Shown in pieces: positions 1-8,580 of a stretch of DNA of 45,699 bases. Within the stretch, counting starts at the first letter, position 1. Each line of letters starts with the position of its first letter. Source of the stretch: an uncultured bacterium (GTDB taxonomy: Bacteria; Patescibacteriota; Minisyncoccia; Phycocordibacterales; UBA9973); the NCBI GenBank assembly GCA_903929735.1, contig CAIYVW010000037.1, forward strand, positions 1-45,699, written 5' to 3'. Under the pieces are notes generated by a model. That model was not told where the DNA came from. It saw only the letters and a program-made list of their open reading frames with translations, and did no database searches. Made by a program: the position numbers and the translations under genes.

Positions 1-20
1 AATAAAATTATTTAAAATAA

Positions 21-722
21 TTAACCATTTAAATAGTTACTATTAATAGCATTAATAAATTGATTTTGAATATTACCATCTCCTGATGGATAAAACTTAT
101 TATTAACATTAGTTAAATCATTTGATGGCAAGTGGAAAATATCTTTATTAGATTCATCATTATTTTTATCATTACCATCTTTCCAAATAATTCCTGTATT
201 ATTTTTACATCTACATAAATGATTATTAATTTTACCTCCATTAGAGGATTTATAAATACTTCTATCTTTGTCTGATTGAGGACAGTTAAATTCTCCATTA
301 TACATAGCATAATGTTTACTTTCTAATACTTCATATAAATCAATATTTATATCGTGATACGAACTATAAAGATTACAACTATTTTCATCTTTTTTACTTC
401 CAGACTGACTTGTAATTAATATAAAACATTTATTTAATTTTTCATTAAAGTGACTTACATAAGTATCACTTTGTTTATAATTACTATTTTTAAACCAATT
501 TTGTGATTGAGTTGAACATTTTGCTTGTAAATCAGCCTTTAGACTTGTTTTATTTCCAAAAAATGAACTAGTGTTGTTTGAAATTAAATTTGTACCTAGT
601 AAAGATTTAATAGATTTATTATTTGATTTTATAAAAAAAATAACAATTATTAAAATGACAACAATAACACACGAAGCTATGAGCACATATTTTGTTTTAT
701 TCTCTTTTTTGTTGTTTTCCAT
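21..722 (-). CDS. Hypothetical single-pass membrane-anchored protein
   Basis: Unrecognised 233-aa protein. A short charged N-terminus (residues 1-11) is followed by one hydrophobic helix at about residues 13-31 (KYVLIASCVIVVILIIVIFF). A long polar, Asn/Ser/Lys-rich domain of about 200 residues follows, presumably outside the membrane. That domain holds several cysteines (near residues 69, 99, 116, 146, 169 and 171), one pair as C-R-C, which could form disulfides or bind metal. Small anchored proteins with a segment like LNKCFILITS are common in Parcubacteria, but I know no function. It reads leftward and ends 20 bases from the window edge, so downstream operon partners cannot be seen. The coding potential is convincing from length and the clear membrane anchor; the function is unknown. 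Confidence 0.7.
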   Translation of the reverse strand: MENNKKENKTKYVLIASCVIVVILIIVIFFIKSNNKSIKSLLGTNLISNNTSSFFGNKTSLKADLQAKCSTQSQNWFKNSNYKQSDTYVSHFNEKLNKCFILITSQSGSKKDENSCNLYSSYHDINIDLYEVLESKHYAMYNGEFNCPQSDKDRSIYKSSNGGKINNHLCRCKNNTGIIWKDGNDKNNDESNKDIFHLPSNDLTNVNNKFYPSGDGNIQNQFINAINSNYLNG

Positions 723-922
723 AGTGTTTATATTATATCGCAGATACAGAAAAATTAATAGAGTTCAACATTGTATAAATAGCAGAACCGATAAGAATAA
801 CACAAAAACAAAGAGTGTAACAAATAGCATTAGATACCCTACTTGATTATGTTTGTATGAAATTATAATTATATTAAAACAGATTTTAAAAGTTGTTACT
901 TATACTTTATATATATTGAAAC

Positions 923-1360
923 TTATTTAAGCAATAACTGAGCTCGTAAAATCACTTTTCTAAAATCAAAATTTTGTTTATATCTTAATAAAAAATCATC
1001 AATTTCAATTATCTCTCTATTAAAAACATCATCACTTGTTGTAAATTTCCCTAGCTTAAAATTACTAGTTATATAAATAAGCATAACTTTCTCTTCATAT
1101 TCTTCTTTATCTGACCCTAAAATGGCAAGTAATTTCGGGTTTGAAAAACTAGCACCAGCTTCTTCTTCTACTTCTCGTATTAATGCTTCTTCTGGTGTTT
1201 CCCCTTCTTCAACATGACCTCCTGGAATATCCCAACCACGTTCATTCTCTGTAACTAAAATTTTTGAACCATTTAATGCAATCAAAAAAACTGCACTAAT
1301 TAATTCATTTTTAGGAAGAACAGTACTTTCATTAATATATCTAGTTGAAAATTTTGCCAT
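923..1360 (-). CDS. Nudix hydrolase
   Basis: A 145-aa MutT/Nudix-family pyrophosphohydrolase, expected to cleave a nucleoside diphosphate linked to another moiety using Mg2+ held by the Nudix-box glutamates. The complete box G-x5-E-x7-R-E-x2-E-E-x-G is present at about residues 47-69: GGHVEEGE, then seven residues, then REVEEEAGA. The preceding strand ends in ERGWDIPGG, typical of the fold. The length is that of a single-domain Nudix enzyme. The substrate cannot be read from the sequence. The next gene upstream on the same strand (SRPBCC protein) is 65 bases away. Family assignment is secure; specificity is open. Confidence 0.9.
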   Translation of the reverse strand: MAKFSTRYINESTVLPKNELISAVFLIALNGSKILVTENERGWDIPGGHVEEGETPEEALIREVEEEAGASFSNPKLLAILGSDKEEYEEKVMLIYITSNFKLGKFTTSDDVFNREIIEIDDFLLRYKQNFDFRKVILRAQLLLK

Positions 1361-1425
1361 AATTTAAATTATTGACTGTCTGGGTCAACGTGGGAACATT
1401 TTTAACACAAAATAAGGGTTGAATA

Positions 1426-1878
1426 CTATTTATTTTTTTCTAAAATCTTTTTAAGTTGATCAATAACTGCTTTTTCCCAGACCTTCATTGAATACCACTT
1501 AATAAGTGGCGTTGCAACTATCCGTAGCCACGCCTTATGAATTGTAACCTTATAAATGTAGTCAATTAAAGTTCCTTCTCTATGTACAGAAAGCAGCAAC
1601 TCCTCATGTCCAGAAGTCCCAAACTGATAACTATCATTGTCTGAAATGAAACCTTTTCCAGGTAGAATTTGAGTTTTCATCTTTACCTTAAAACTTCTTC
1701 CAAATGATTTTACTGTCGCTTCCATCTCTAAATTATTTCTATCCCGTTTATTAATCTGTACCGATTCTGCAACCTTTGGAAAATACTCTGGTAATTTTTC
1801 GAAGTCGGTCATTATTCTAGATACATCTTCAATTGGAGCTTTAATAACCCATTGTTTATGAAGTGTAATTTCTTTCAT
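1426..1878 (-). CDS. SRPBCC / START-like ligand-binding protein
   Basis: A 150-aa protein with the pattern of the SRPBCC (Bet v1/START-like, polyketide cyclase/dehydrase) fold. The N-terminal strand HKQWVIKAPIEDVSRIMTDFEKLPEYFPKV is the usual start of such proteins (an 'I-x-A-P-x-E-x-V' strand, then a helix with an L-P-x-Y/W-x-P motif). Central beta strands and a long C-terminal amphipathic helix (about residues 125-150, ending LKKILEKNK) follow. These proteins bind lipids, quinones or other hydrophobic ligands; RatA/Coq10-like members belong here. No catalytic residues can be assigned. Fold call is moderately strong; the ligand is unknown. Confidence 0.7.
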   Translation of the reverse strand: MKEITLHKQWVIKAPIEDVSRIMTDFEKLPEYFPKVAESVQINKRDRNNLEMEATVKSFGRSFKVKMKTQILPGKGFISDNDSYQFGTSGHEELLLSVHREGTLIDYIYKVTIHKAWLRIVATPLIKWYSMKVWEKAVIDQLKKILEKNK

Positions 1879-1912
1879 AAATATATTATAGCAAAATTTT
1901 AATTAAAAACCC

Positions 1913-2125
1913 TTGCTGCCAGATCTGGACCGTGAGTACACTTCTCTCCTTCGACTAAAACTTTTTCGTCAAAAAGTTTTGTCTAGGCACCAGCTCATCC
2001 ATTTTCTCTGGTGAGAAAATATGATTCCGCTGTTCTCGTCCAGGGCGAAAGCAAAGAAGTTTGCTTTCTTCTGGCAGCAATTTAAAAAACCTTATTTGCA
2101 TAAGGTTTTTTAAATGGCTGCCAGA
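1913..2125. repeat. Palindromic hairpin array flanked by partial tRNA-Gln 3'-end copies
   Basis: The roughly 200 bases downstream of tRNA-Gln are a string of perfect hairpins, mostly with 4-base loops: 1957-1966/1971-1980, 2001-2008/2013-2020, 2047-2055/2060-2068, and a 26-bp stem with one mismatch at 2070-2095/2100-2125 whose right arm is the tRNA 3' end itself. The tRNA 3' end (2115-2132 on +) recurs as a direct copy at 1913-1930 (16 of 18 bases equal) and as an inverted copy at 2070-2079. No ORF is present. It looks like a small structured insertion that duplicated the tRNA tail. It may be related to the palindrome inside ligA, with which it shares GGACGAG and a GAGCYGGTGCC-type core. Confidence 0.6.
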
Positions 2126-2188
2126 CCTGGACTCGAACCAAGATAACCTCCTCCAGAGGGAGGTGTCCTACCATTAGACGATCTGGCA
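2115..2188 (-). tRNA. tRNA-Gln (anticodon CTG)
   Basis: Full cloverleaf on the reverse strand: acceptor TGCCAGA/TCTGGCA, D stem GTC/GAC, anticodon stem CCTCC/GGAGG with loop CTCTGGA (anticodon CTG), T stem CTTGG/CCAGG with loop TTCGAGT. CCA is encoded. The U1-A72 pair is typical of bacterial tRNA-Gln. The acceptor 3' strand takes part in the neighbouring palindromic array. Confidence 0.95.
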
Positions 2189-2274
2189 ATATCTAAGAAC
2201 ATCCATATCTTAACACAAAATATTAAAAAATACAGTTTGGAAACATCGAATTTTTAAGGTAGAATAATACCTAT

Positions 2275-3000
2275 ATGAATACAGAAATAAAATATGAGCC
2301 TAGGCACATAACAACAGATGATATTAAAAATGGTTGTATGACCCTTACAGGTGGAGATGGAGAAGAGACAAAGCTTTGCATGATACAAGAAGAATTTCGT
2401 GATGGGATAGATACAGTCAAAGAGATAGGACCATCTGTCACTTTTTATGGATCAGCTAGACTTAAGCCAGATCATCCTGAATATATTAAAGCTTATAATC
2501 TTTCAAATAGAATCGCTAAAGAATTAGGCTATGCGATCATATCAGGCGGAGGAGCAGGAATCATGGAGGCAGCAAATAAGGGAGCATTTGATGCTGGGGT
2601 GTTATCTGTGGGATTAACAATCAGATTACCTCATGAACAAGCAACAAACCCTTATGTAACAAAAGAAGTCCCCTTTCATTTTTTCTTTGCTAGGCAAGTA
2701 TCAATGTCATATATTACAGAAGCTTGTATCTTTTGTGCAGGAGGAACAGGTACTCTATATGAATTCTTTGAAATGCTTACACATTTACAAACTGGTAAAA
2801 TAGGACCTATTCCCGTAATCTTATATGGAACAGAATTCTGGACCCCAATAAAAAAGATATTAGAAGAACAATTTGTAGAAAAATATAAAACTATATCTGC
2901 ATCTGACTTAGAAAGATTCATAGTCACTGATGATGTAGATCAAATTCTTGAAGTCATAAGAATTAGTAAAATAAGAAATGGTGATGATGAATTGAATTAA
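2275..3000 (+). CDS. LOG-family nucleotide phosphate-binding protein
   Basis: A 241-aa Rossmann-fold protein of the LOG (lonely guy)/TIGR00730 group, members of which are nucleoside 5'-monophosphate phosphoribohydrolases or related nucleotide binders. Visible motifs: the strand SVTFYGSARLKPDHP at about residue 57, the phosphate-binding IISGGGAGIMEAANKGA at about 92-108, and AGGTGTLYEFFEML at about 160-173, equivalent to the family's PGGxGTxxE. The first Pro of that motif is Ala here. Length fits the family. It converges on pyrG across a shared terminator; its upstream neighbour is tRNA-Gln on the other strand. Family assignment is strong; the exact substrate is unproven. Confidence 0.88.
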   Translation: MNTEIKYEPRHITTDDIKNGCMTLTGGDGEETKLCMIQEEFRDGIDTVKEIGPSVTFYGSARLKPDHPEYIKAYNLSNRIAKELGYAIISGGGAGIMEAANKGAFDAGVLSVGLTIRLPHEQATNPYVTKEVPFHFFFARQVSMSYITEACIFCAGGTGTLYEFFEMLTHLQTGKIGPIPVILYGTEFWTPIKKILEEQFVEKYKTISASDLERFIVTDDVDQILEVIRISKIRNGDDELN

Positions 3001-3086
3001 TTACTAATTACTGATTAATAATTCAAATAAGAAATACTAAAATGCGTGGGCAAAGCCCATGCATTTTATATTAGTAATTAGTAATT
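2999..3086. terminator. Bidirectional terminator inside a larger inverted repeat
   Basis: A hairpin at 3039-3051/3055-3067 (AAAATGCGTGGGC paired to GCCCATGCATTTT, one G-U pair) has A/T tracts on both sides. An outer perfect 14-bp inverted repeat, 2999-3012/3073-3086, encloses it and overlaps the stop codons of both convergent genes (LOG and pyrG). Confidence 0.8.
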
Positions 3087-4764
3087 ATTTTTTCTTCTGA
3101 CATGCTTTTATAAAAGCTGTAAACAGTGGATGAGGAGCAAGTGGTCTAGCTTTGAATTCTGGATGGAATTGAGTACCCAAGAAGAATGGATGCTTACTTT
3201 CTGGTAATTCTGCTATTTCACAAAGTTTACCATCAGGAGAAAGTCCAGAGAATACAAGTCCTGCTTCTTCTAATGCCTCTCTGTATTCATTATTTACTTC
3301 GTAACGGTGTCTATGTCTTTCTGAGATAGATAAAGACTTATAAGCCTTACCTGCTATACTACCTTTCTTTAAAACAGCTTGATAAGCACCCAAGCGCATA
3401 CTGCCTCCCATTTTCTTTTTCTCTATTTTATCTTTTTGATCTTCCATGACATCAATAACTATATCTTTAGCATTAGGATTTACTTCTCTTGTATTTGCAT
3501 CTTTAAGCTTCAAAACATTTCGAGCGTATTCTATTACAAGAAGTTGCATACCATAACACAAACCAAAGTAAGGAATATTATTCTTTCTAGCATATTCAAT
3601 AGTTTTTAGAATCCCTTCTATACCTCTAGACCCGAAACCCCCAGGAACAATAATTCCATCATATTTAGAAAGTTCCTTTAGTTTATTTGGATCTTTTTCA
3701 AAATCCATAGATGAAATCCAAGTAAGAGTTGGCTTACTCCCACAAGCATATCCAGAATATTTTATAGCTTCAATAACTGAAAGATAAGAATCTGAAAGAG
3801 TGAAATCTCCCGTATTAAAATACTTACCAACTATAGCAATCTTCACTTCATTATTTTTCACATGAGTAGAATGAGCAAACTTTTTCCATTTTAAAGATCC
3901 TTCATTTACAGCTGGACCACAAGTCATACCAACAGTATCACAAATCATATCTCCTAGACCTTCTTTCTCAAAATTTATAGGAATATCATAAATACTATCT
4001 ACATCAGGAGCGGAAATAACATGATCGATAGGAACATTACAGAACATAGAAAGCTTTTCTTTTCTCTTTTCATCTAGAGGCATCTTACTACGAGCAATTA
4101 TAATATCTGGTTGAATTCCTGATGCATTTAAAGTCCTAACTGCATGTTGAGTGGGCTTTGTCTTCATCTCTCCAATATTTCCAGGTACTGGCAAATAAGA
4201 AACCATTACAAAGAAAACACTATTTGATTTTCGAAGTTTCATTATACGAGCAGCTTCCAAGAAAAGAATATTCTCATATTCACCAACAGTTCCTCCTATT
4301 TCTATTAATACAACATCAGCATTAGCATTATCACGAGCTTTCTCGATACGACGAATAACTTCAAGAGGTATATGAGGAACTACTTGTACACAAGCTCCAT
4401 TATATTCTAGATTTCTTTCACGCTCTATGACACTTTGATATACACGTCCTGTTGTCATGTAGTTTGCACGAGATAAATCTACACCCAAGAAACGTTCATA
4501 GTTACCCATGTCCTGATCAGTTTCATCTCCATCATCAAGAACAAAAACTTCCCCATGCTCTGTTGGGTTCATAGTACCTGCATCTATATTTATATATGGA
4601 TCAATCTTAATAGCTGTCACACGCTGACCTCTATCAGAAAGAATACGAGCAATAGAAGAAGCGGTAACTCCCTTACCTACACCTGAAATAACACCACCAA
4701 CTACAAAAATATATTTACAGTTAGAAGTTTTATTCTCTAGCTTCTTTTTAGATAATTCTTTCAT
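3085..4764 (-). CDS. pyrG: CTP synthase
   Basis: A 559-aa CTP synthase, amidating UTP to CTP with ATP and glutamine. The N-terminal synthetase domain (to about residue 285) starts with the P-loop-like VVGGVISGVGKGVTASS, then KIDPYINIDAGTMNP and HGEVFVLDDGDETD, the ATP/Mg and UTP sites. A C-terminal class I glutamine amidotransferase domain carries PGGFGSRG, the nucleophile loop FGLCYGMQLL (Cys), and the catalytic His-Glu in GTQFHPEF. Full length compared with about 535-550 aa in other bacteria. It is followed leftward by a shared terminator and lies 3 bases downstream of ftsX on the same strand. Confidence 0.97.
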   Translation of the reverse strand: MKELSKKKLENKTSNCKYIFVVGGVISGVGKGVTASSIARILSDRGQRVTAIKIDPYINIDAGTMNPTEHGEVFVLDDGDETDQDMGNYERFLGVDLSRANYMTTGRVYQSVIERERNLEYNGACVQVVPHIPLEVIRRIEKARDNANADVVLIEIGGTVGEYENILFLEAARIMKLRKSNSVFFVMVSYLPVPGNIGEMKTKPTQHAVRTLNASGIQPDIIIARSKMPLDEKRKEKLSMFCNVPIDHVISAPDVDSIYDIPINFEKEGLGDMICDTVGMTCGPAVNEGSLKWKKFAHSTHVKNNEVKIAIVGKYFNTGDFTLSDSYLSVIEAIKYSGYACGSKPTLTWISSMDFEKDPNKLKELSKYDGIIVPGGFGSRGIEGILKTIEYARKNNIPYFGLCYGMQLLVIEYARNVLKLKDANTREVNPNAKDIVIDVMEDQKDKIEKKKMGGSMRLGAYQAVLKKGSIAGKAYKSLSISERHRHRYEVNNEYREALEEAGLVFSGLSPDGKLCEIAELPESKHPFFLGTQFHPEFKARPLAPHPLFTAFIKACQKKK

Positions 4765-4767
4765 ATT

Positions 4768-5688
4768 TTATTTTCTTAAATATCTACTTATAGCAAAAAA
4801 GCTAGAAATACTACCAAGTAAAATACCAGACCCTAGCATTATAACGAATAACTGCAAGAAGTTTGATTTATAATAATTATATAAATTAATACCCAAGAAG
4901 TCAGTCATATTATTACCCATCCAAATAGATATAGGGATGAAAAGTAGTATAGTCATGAAAGCTGCACAAACACCGACTAAAACACCAGAGACTATAAACG
5001 GACCTCTGACATACTTAGGACCTGCACCTACAAGCTTCATAACACTAATCTCATCTTTGGACATAAAGATAATAAGACGAATAGTATTAAAAGTTATTAT
5101 TATTGAAATAATTATAAGGACCAAAGATACAGCAAATCCTAGACTTCTTGCTCCAGTTATAATAGAAGTAAGTCTATCTATGACTAGCTTATTCTGATGG
5201 TAGTCTACTTTATCTATGATAGTTAAAGCTCCTTTCGATAGATCATTATCACTTTCGAAATACTTAGCTATACTTTCATATTGAGATGGGTCGTTTGCTT
5301 TTATATTAAGTGAGGCACCTAGTGGATTATCGCTAAGTTCATCTAGAGCTTGTAGTGTTAGATAGTCATTGGAATGTTTATCTTTGAAATTAGTTAAAGC
5401 CTCTTCTGCTGTTGTATAAGATATGTTTTTGACTTCTGGTAATTTAGAAAGAGAATCTTCAACTTTTTTAATAGCGGAATCTTCAGCTCCAGGAACAAAG
5501 TAAATTGTAACATCTACTTTTTCTTTCATATCACTCAAAGAAGAATTTAATGCCGCTTGAACGAAAATAAGAGATGTTATCACAAAAAGAGTAACGGTCA
5601 TAATAAGAATACTAGCGACAGAAGTAAAACCACTTCGTACAAAGTTATGCCAACCTGATCTTATTATTCTTTTGGTGTGAATCAACAT
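4768..5688 (-). CDS. ftsX: Cell division ABC transporter permease FtsX
   Basis: A 306-aa membrane subunit of the FtsEX complex, which couples ATP hydrolysis in the cytoplasm to peptidoglycan hydrolase activation at the septum. The N-terminal tail RIIRSGWHNFVRSGFTSVAS is followed by the first membrane helix (about 24-46). An extracellular loop (about 50-165) follows, then three C-terminal membrane helices (about 180-200, 230-255, 275-298). This four-helix arrangement with a large first loop is the FtsX signature. It lies 6 bases downstream of ftsE and 3 bases upstream of pyrG, so the genes look co-transcribed. Confidence 0.94.
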   Translation of the reverse strand: MLIHTKRIIRSGWHNFVRSGFTSVASILIMTVTLFVITSLIFVQAALNSSLSDMKEKVDVTIYFVPGAEDSAIKKVEDSLSKLPEVKNISYTTAEEALTNFKDKHSNDYLTLQALDELSDNPLGASLNIKANDPSQYESIAKYFESDNDLSKGALTIIDKVDYHQNKLVIDRLTSIITGARSLGFAVSLVLIIISIIITFNTIRLIIFMSKDEISVMKLVGAGPKYVRGPFIVSGVLVGVCAAFMTILLFIPISIWMGNNMTDFLGINLYNYYKSNFLQLFVIMLGSGILLGSISSFFAISRYLRK

Positions 5689-5694
5689 ATACGA

Positions 5695-6375
5695 TTATTG
5701 TAACATATATTTACCTTCTTTATTATCCCTAATGACACGGCCATTTTCTAATGTTATAACTCTCTTCTTTATCTGATCTACAATACTTTTATTGTGAGTT
5801 GTTAGAATAACAGTAGTGCCTAAATCATTTATTTTCTTAAGAATATTTATAACTTCATTTGCATTAGATGGATCTAAGTTACCTGTTGGTTCATCAGCAA
5901 TTATTAGATCTGGCTGAGTTATAATAGCTCGAGCAATTGCTAAACGCTGCTTCTCTCCTCCTGAAAGTTGATGTGGAAAATGAAAAGATCTATTGGTCAT
6001 ATCCACCAGTTCTAGAACATGAGGAACATCTTCCTGTATCTCTTCATCTGTTTTACCTGTTGACTCCATAGCAAAAGCTATATTCTCATAAGCTGTTTTA
6101 TTGGAAAGAAGTCGAAAATCTTGAAAAACAATACCTACCTTACGACGAAAATTCATAAGATCTCTCTTAGATAATTTATGTATATCAGTTGACTCGAAGA
6201 ACACAGTCCCTGAAGTTGGAGACTCTTCAGCTAAGATTAGCTTAGTTAAAGTTGTCTTACCAGCACCTGAATGACCTACTATAGAGACAAATTCTCCAGG
6301 GGCGATTGATATAGTGACATCTTCTAGAGAAGAATTATCTTTATATTTTTTTGTTACATTATTGAAGTAAAGCAT
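5695..6375 (-). CDS. ftsE: Cell division ATP-binding protein FtsE
   Basis: A 226-aa ABC ATPase partner of FtsX. Walker A GHSGAGKTTL, Q-loop VGIVFQDFRLL, signature LSGGEKQRLAIARA, Walker B LIIADEPTGNLD and the switch His in TTHNKS are all present in order. The reading frame stays open upstream to 6423, but I start at the ATG at 6375 because the protein then begins MLYFNNVTKKY, the normal FtsE N-terminus; the upstream extension lies in the tail of prfB. It sits just upstream of ftsX, and its start overlaps nothing if prfB ends at 6392. Confidence 0.94.
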   Translation of the reverse strand: MLYFNNVTKKYKDNSSLEDVTISIAPGEFVSIVGHSGAGKTTLTKLILAEESPTSGTVFFESTDIHKLSKRDLMNFRRKVGIVFQDFRLLSNKTAYENIAFAMESTGKTDEEIQEDVPHVLELVDMTNRSFHFPHQLSGGEKQRLAIARAIITQPDLIIADEPTGNLDPSNANEVINILKKINDLGTTVILTTHNKSIVDQIKKRVITLENGRVIRDNKEGKYMLQ

Positions 6376-6391
6376 TATTGTTTTAATTTTA

Positions 6392-7279
6392 TCACATTGT
6401 TGACTCTGCAACAATAAATTCATCTATCATGCCACTTTCAAGCACGGCGTCAACATCTCGAACTTCTACATTCGTCCTATGATCTTTTACCATCTTGTAA
6501 GGATGAAGCACATATGAACGAATTTGACTTCCCCATTCTATCTCTGTCGATTTGGTTGGAGAAAGTCCTGCTTTTTCTTTTATTTTGTCAACTTCCCTTT
6601 TTTTATAAAGTTTACCTTTTATCATTTCTATTGCTTTTTCACGGTTCTGTTCTTGAGATCGTTCAGTGGTAACATGAACAGATATATTTGTAGGCAAATG
6701 AATTATTCTAACTGCTGTTTCGCGTTTGTTTACATTCTGACCTCCTGGACCTCCTGCCTTAGAAAATTCAATCTTTAAATCTTCAGGGCGAATTTCTACA
6801 ACAGAATCGTCTTTCTGTAATTTAGGAACTATCTCTACAAGAGAGAATGAAGTATGCCTCAAGGACTTGGCATTAAAAGGAGAAATTCTAACCAAACGAT
6901 GAACACCTGATTCATTCTTTAAAGTCCCATAAGCTCCCTTACCAACAACTTCAAGAGAAATATTCCTATATCCGCCAACATCATTCTTATTCTCATGAAG
7001 CAATACTACTTGCCACCCTATCCTTTCGATGTATTTTAAATACATATGCAAAAGCATAGATGAAAAATCTTCCGCATCATCCCCTCCCGCACCAGAAAGG
7101 ATGGAAAGTATTGCATTACTTTTATCATATTTCTGACTTCCCATAAGTTCATCTTTAAGTTCACTAATTTTTTTTATTACAGACTGAGCTTTAATTTTAT
7201 CAATCCAAAAGTCAGACTTCAGCATATCATTTTCTAATATCTCTATCTTTTTTTTTATATCATCTTTTTCCTGTGCCAT
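6392..7279 (-). CDS. prfB: Peptide chain release factor 2
   Basis: Class I release factor that reads UAA/UGA. The discriminating SPF tripeptide is visible (VRISPFNAKS), as is the catalytic GGQ loop (KAGGPGGQNVNKRETAVRI). The frame is open to 7306, but the ATG at 7279 (MAQEKDDIKKK) is the more natural start. The product is then 295 aa, well below the roughly 365 aa of typical RF2, because N-terminal domain 1 is reduced to a short helical segment. No CTTTGAC-type programmed frameshift site exists in the gene, unlike in many bacteria. The presence of RF2 fits UGA being a normal stop here. Confidence 0.93.
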   Translation of the reverse strand: MAQEKDDIKKKIEILENDMLKSDFWIDKIKAQSVIKKISELKDELMGSQKYDKSNAILSILSGAGGDDAEDFSSMLLHMYLKYIERIGWQVVLLHENKNDVGGYRNISLEVVGKGAYGTLKNESGVHRLVRISPFNAKSLRHTSFSLVEIVPKLQKDDSVVEIRPEDLKIEFSKAGGPGGQNVNKRETAVRIIHLPTNISVHVTTERSQEQNREKAIEMIKGKLYKKREVDKIKEKAGLSPTKSTEIEWGSQIRSYVLHPYKMVKDHRTNVEVRDVDAVLESGMIDEFIVAESTM

Positions 7280-7306
7280 TTGTCTATCATACCAGAAAAA
7301 ACACAT

Positions 7307-7341
7307 AGAGGTCCAACCTCTAAATCAGAGGTTCAACCTCT
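7307..7341 (-). terminator. Tandem hairpin terminator after the PLP enzyme gene
   Basis: Two nearly identical 6-bp hairpins (AGAGGTTGAACCTCT and AGAGGTTGGACCTCT on the reverse strand; 7327-7341 and 7307-7321). The second is followed by a T-rich run. The first overlaps the last codons and stop of the upstream gene. Confidence 0.65.
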
Positions 7342-8365
7342 GTTCTGATTTGAAATACTTTTTAGGTAAAATTGAAAAATAATCATCTATATAAGGATGC
7401 ATCATATCACAAGCAACAAAAGCAATAACTACTTCTTTATTTTTATTACGATATTTATTCAAAGTCTTATTTTTTTTCATTTCTTTTATCATTTTTTCTA
7501 TCATAGCTAGTTGCATACCTGTTGAAGGACCAACAAAAAGTCCAAGTCGTATAAGAGCCAAGCTTCTTTCATAAGCTGAAACTGCATCAATAGGAATAAC
7601 TTGGTCTACTATGTCATACCAAGGAATACCAAGCTTAAGTATTGCCTCATCAACACGAGGACCTGGAATAGAAGAACCTTTCTTTATGGAAGATCCAGCT
7701 ATATATATGTCTTTATTTTTAGATTTAAGATAAGAACCTGCTCCATAAATAGTACCAGCTGTACCAATAGTCGAAGCAAAAATAGTAAGATCACCTCCCA
7801 GTTGTGACCAAAGTTCTTTAGCCACATATTCTTCACCAGCACTTGTATTACCAGGATTAATATATTGATTAAGATTATGCCACCCTTTCTTTTTACCTAA
7901 TTGCTTGGCTTCATAGACACCTCCTATTTTACTATGAACATCAGGGCTTCTTGGTCCATGAGAAATCATTAAATCTGCACCAACTAATTTAAGTAATCTT
8001 TTTTTGTGTTCTGGTACATCAGGAGTGATAATCGCATGTAAATTTGGTATTCCAAAATGTCTAGATAAAATAGCCAAAGATAAAACTGTATTACCAGATG
8101 AATACTCAACTAAATGCTTTGTTGAACTTAATGTTTCTTTATCCATCTGTGAAAGCATCTGCCATGACGGCATAGACTTTATATTCCCTAATGGAACAAA
8201 TTGCATAAGTTTTACAAAAATTCTCACTCCATCTTTACTGAACTTATTTACAGAATCAGGCAACTCTACAACAGGCGTCATACCAAGTGAACCTGGAGTA
8301 AGAAAATCAGTTATTGCTTTTTTGCCTTCAAAAACTTTTGAGTTATTGTTTATATTTTTCTTCAT
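7325..8365 (-). CDS. Cysteine synthase-like fold-type II PLP enzyme
   Basis: A 346-aa beta-family PLP-dependent enzyme resembling cysteine synthase/cystathionine beta-synthase. The PLP-lysine lies in PLGNIKSMPSW (usual form NPGGSVKDR), the substrate loop is SSGNTVLSLA, the phosphate-binding loop is GTAGTIYGAGSYLK (usual GTGGTL.G.G), and a C-terminal GLFVGPSTGMQL matches the G-x-S-S-G region. The residues around the PLP-lysine are diverged, so the substrate may not be O-acetylserine. It stands alone between tandem hairpins and tRNA-Thr. Fold is certain; reaction is uncertain. Confidence 0.82.
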   Translation of the reverse strand: MKKNINNNSKVFEGKKAITDFLTPGSLGMTPVVELPDSVNKFSKDGVRIFVKLMQFVPLGNIKSMPSWQMLSQMDKETLSSTKHLVEYSSGNTVLSLAILSRHFGIPNLHAIITPDVPEHKKRLLKLVGADLMISHGPRSPDVHSKIGGVYEAKQLGKKKGWHNLNQYINPGNTSAGEEYVAKELWSQLGGDLTIFASTIGTAGTIYGAGSYLKSKNKDIYIAGSSIKKGSSIPGPRVDEAILKLGIPWYDIVDQVIPIDAVSAYERSLALIRLGLFVGPSTGMQLAMIEKMIKEMKKNKTLNKYRNKNKEVVIAFVACDMMHPYIDDYFSILPKKYFKSEQRLNL

Positions 8366-8404
8366 AAAAAAATTAATTTTATATTTTCTATATTACACCG
8401 TCAG

Positions 8405-8477
8405 AGCCAAAGGCCAGGATCGAACTGGCGACCTACGGTTTACGATACCATCGCTCTACCAACTGAGCTACTTCGGC
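8405..8477 (-). tRNA. tRNA-Thr (anticodon CGT)
   Basis: Reverse-strand cloverleaf: acceptor GCCGAAG/CTTTGGC, D arm GCTC/GAGC, anticodon stem ATGGT/ACCGT with loop ATCGTAA (anticodon CGT), T stem GCCAG/CTGGC with loop TTCGATC. CCA is not encoded. Confidence 0.94.
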
Positions 8478-8580
8478 TCTCGCGGGGCAAACTAAAAAAT
8501 ATTAATAAAAACAATCCATATAATAATTTTTACTACAATATAATAACACTATTTGTTCATTTTGACATAATACCCCTAAA

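Noticed and set aside
571-846. Forward 91-aa ORF over the start of the first gene
   Set aside because: It is antisense to the membrane anchor of the reverse gene; the hydrophobic stretch is the complement of that helix and it has no other support.
6392-7279. Programmed frameshift in prfB
   Set aside because: The gene is open from the ATG without an in-frame stop and lacks the slippery CTTTGA site.
7307-7341. Tandem AGAGGT hairpins as a CRISPR or mobile repeat
   Set aside because: Only two copies, each a small hairpin at the end of a gene with a following T run; a terminator explains them.
8004-8495. Forward 163-aa ORF
   Set aside because: Antisense to the PLP enzyme and running through tRNA-Thr; its tail is the usual antisense-tRNA peptide.
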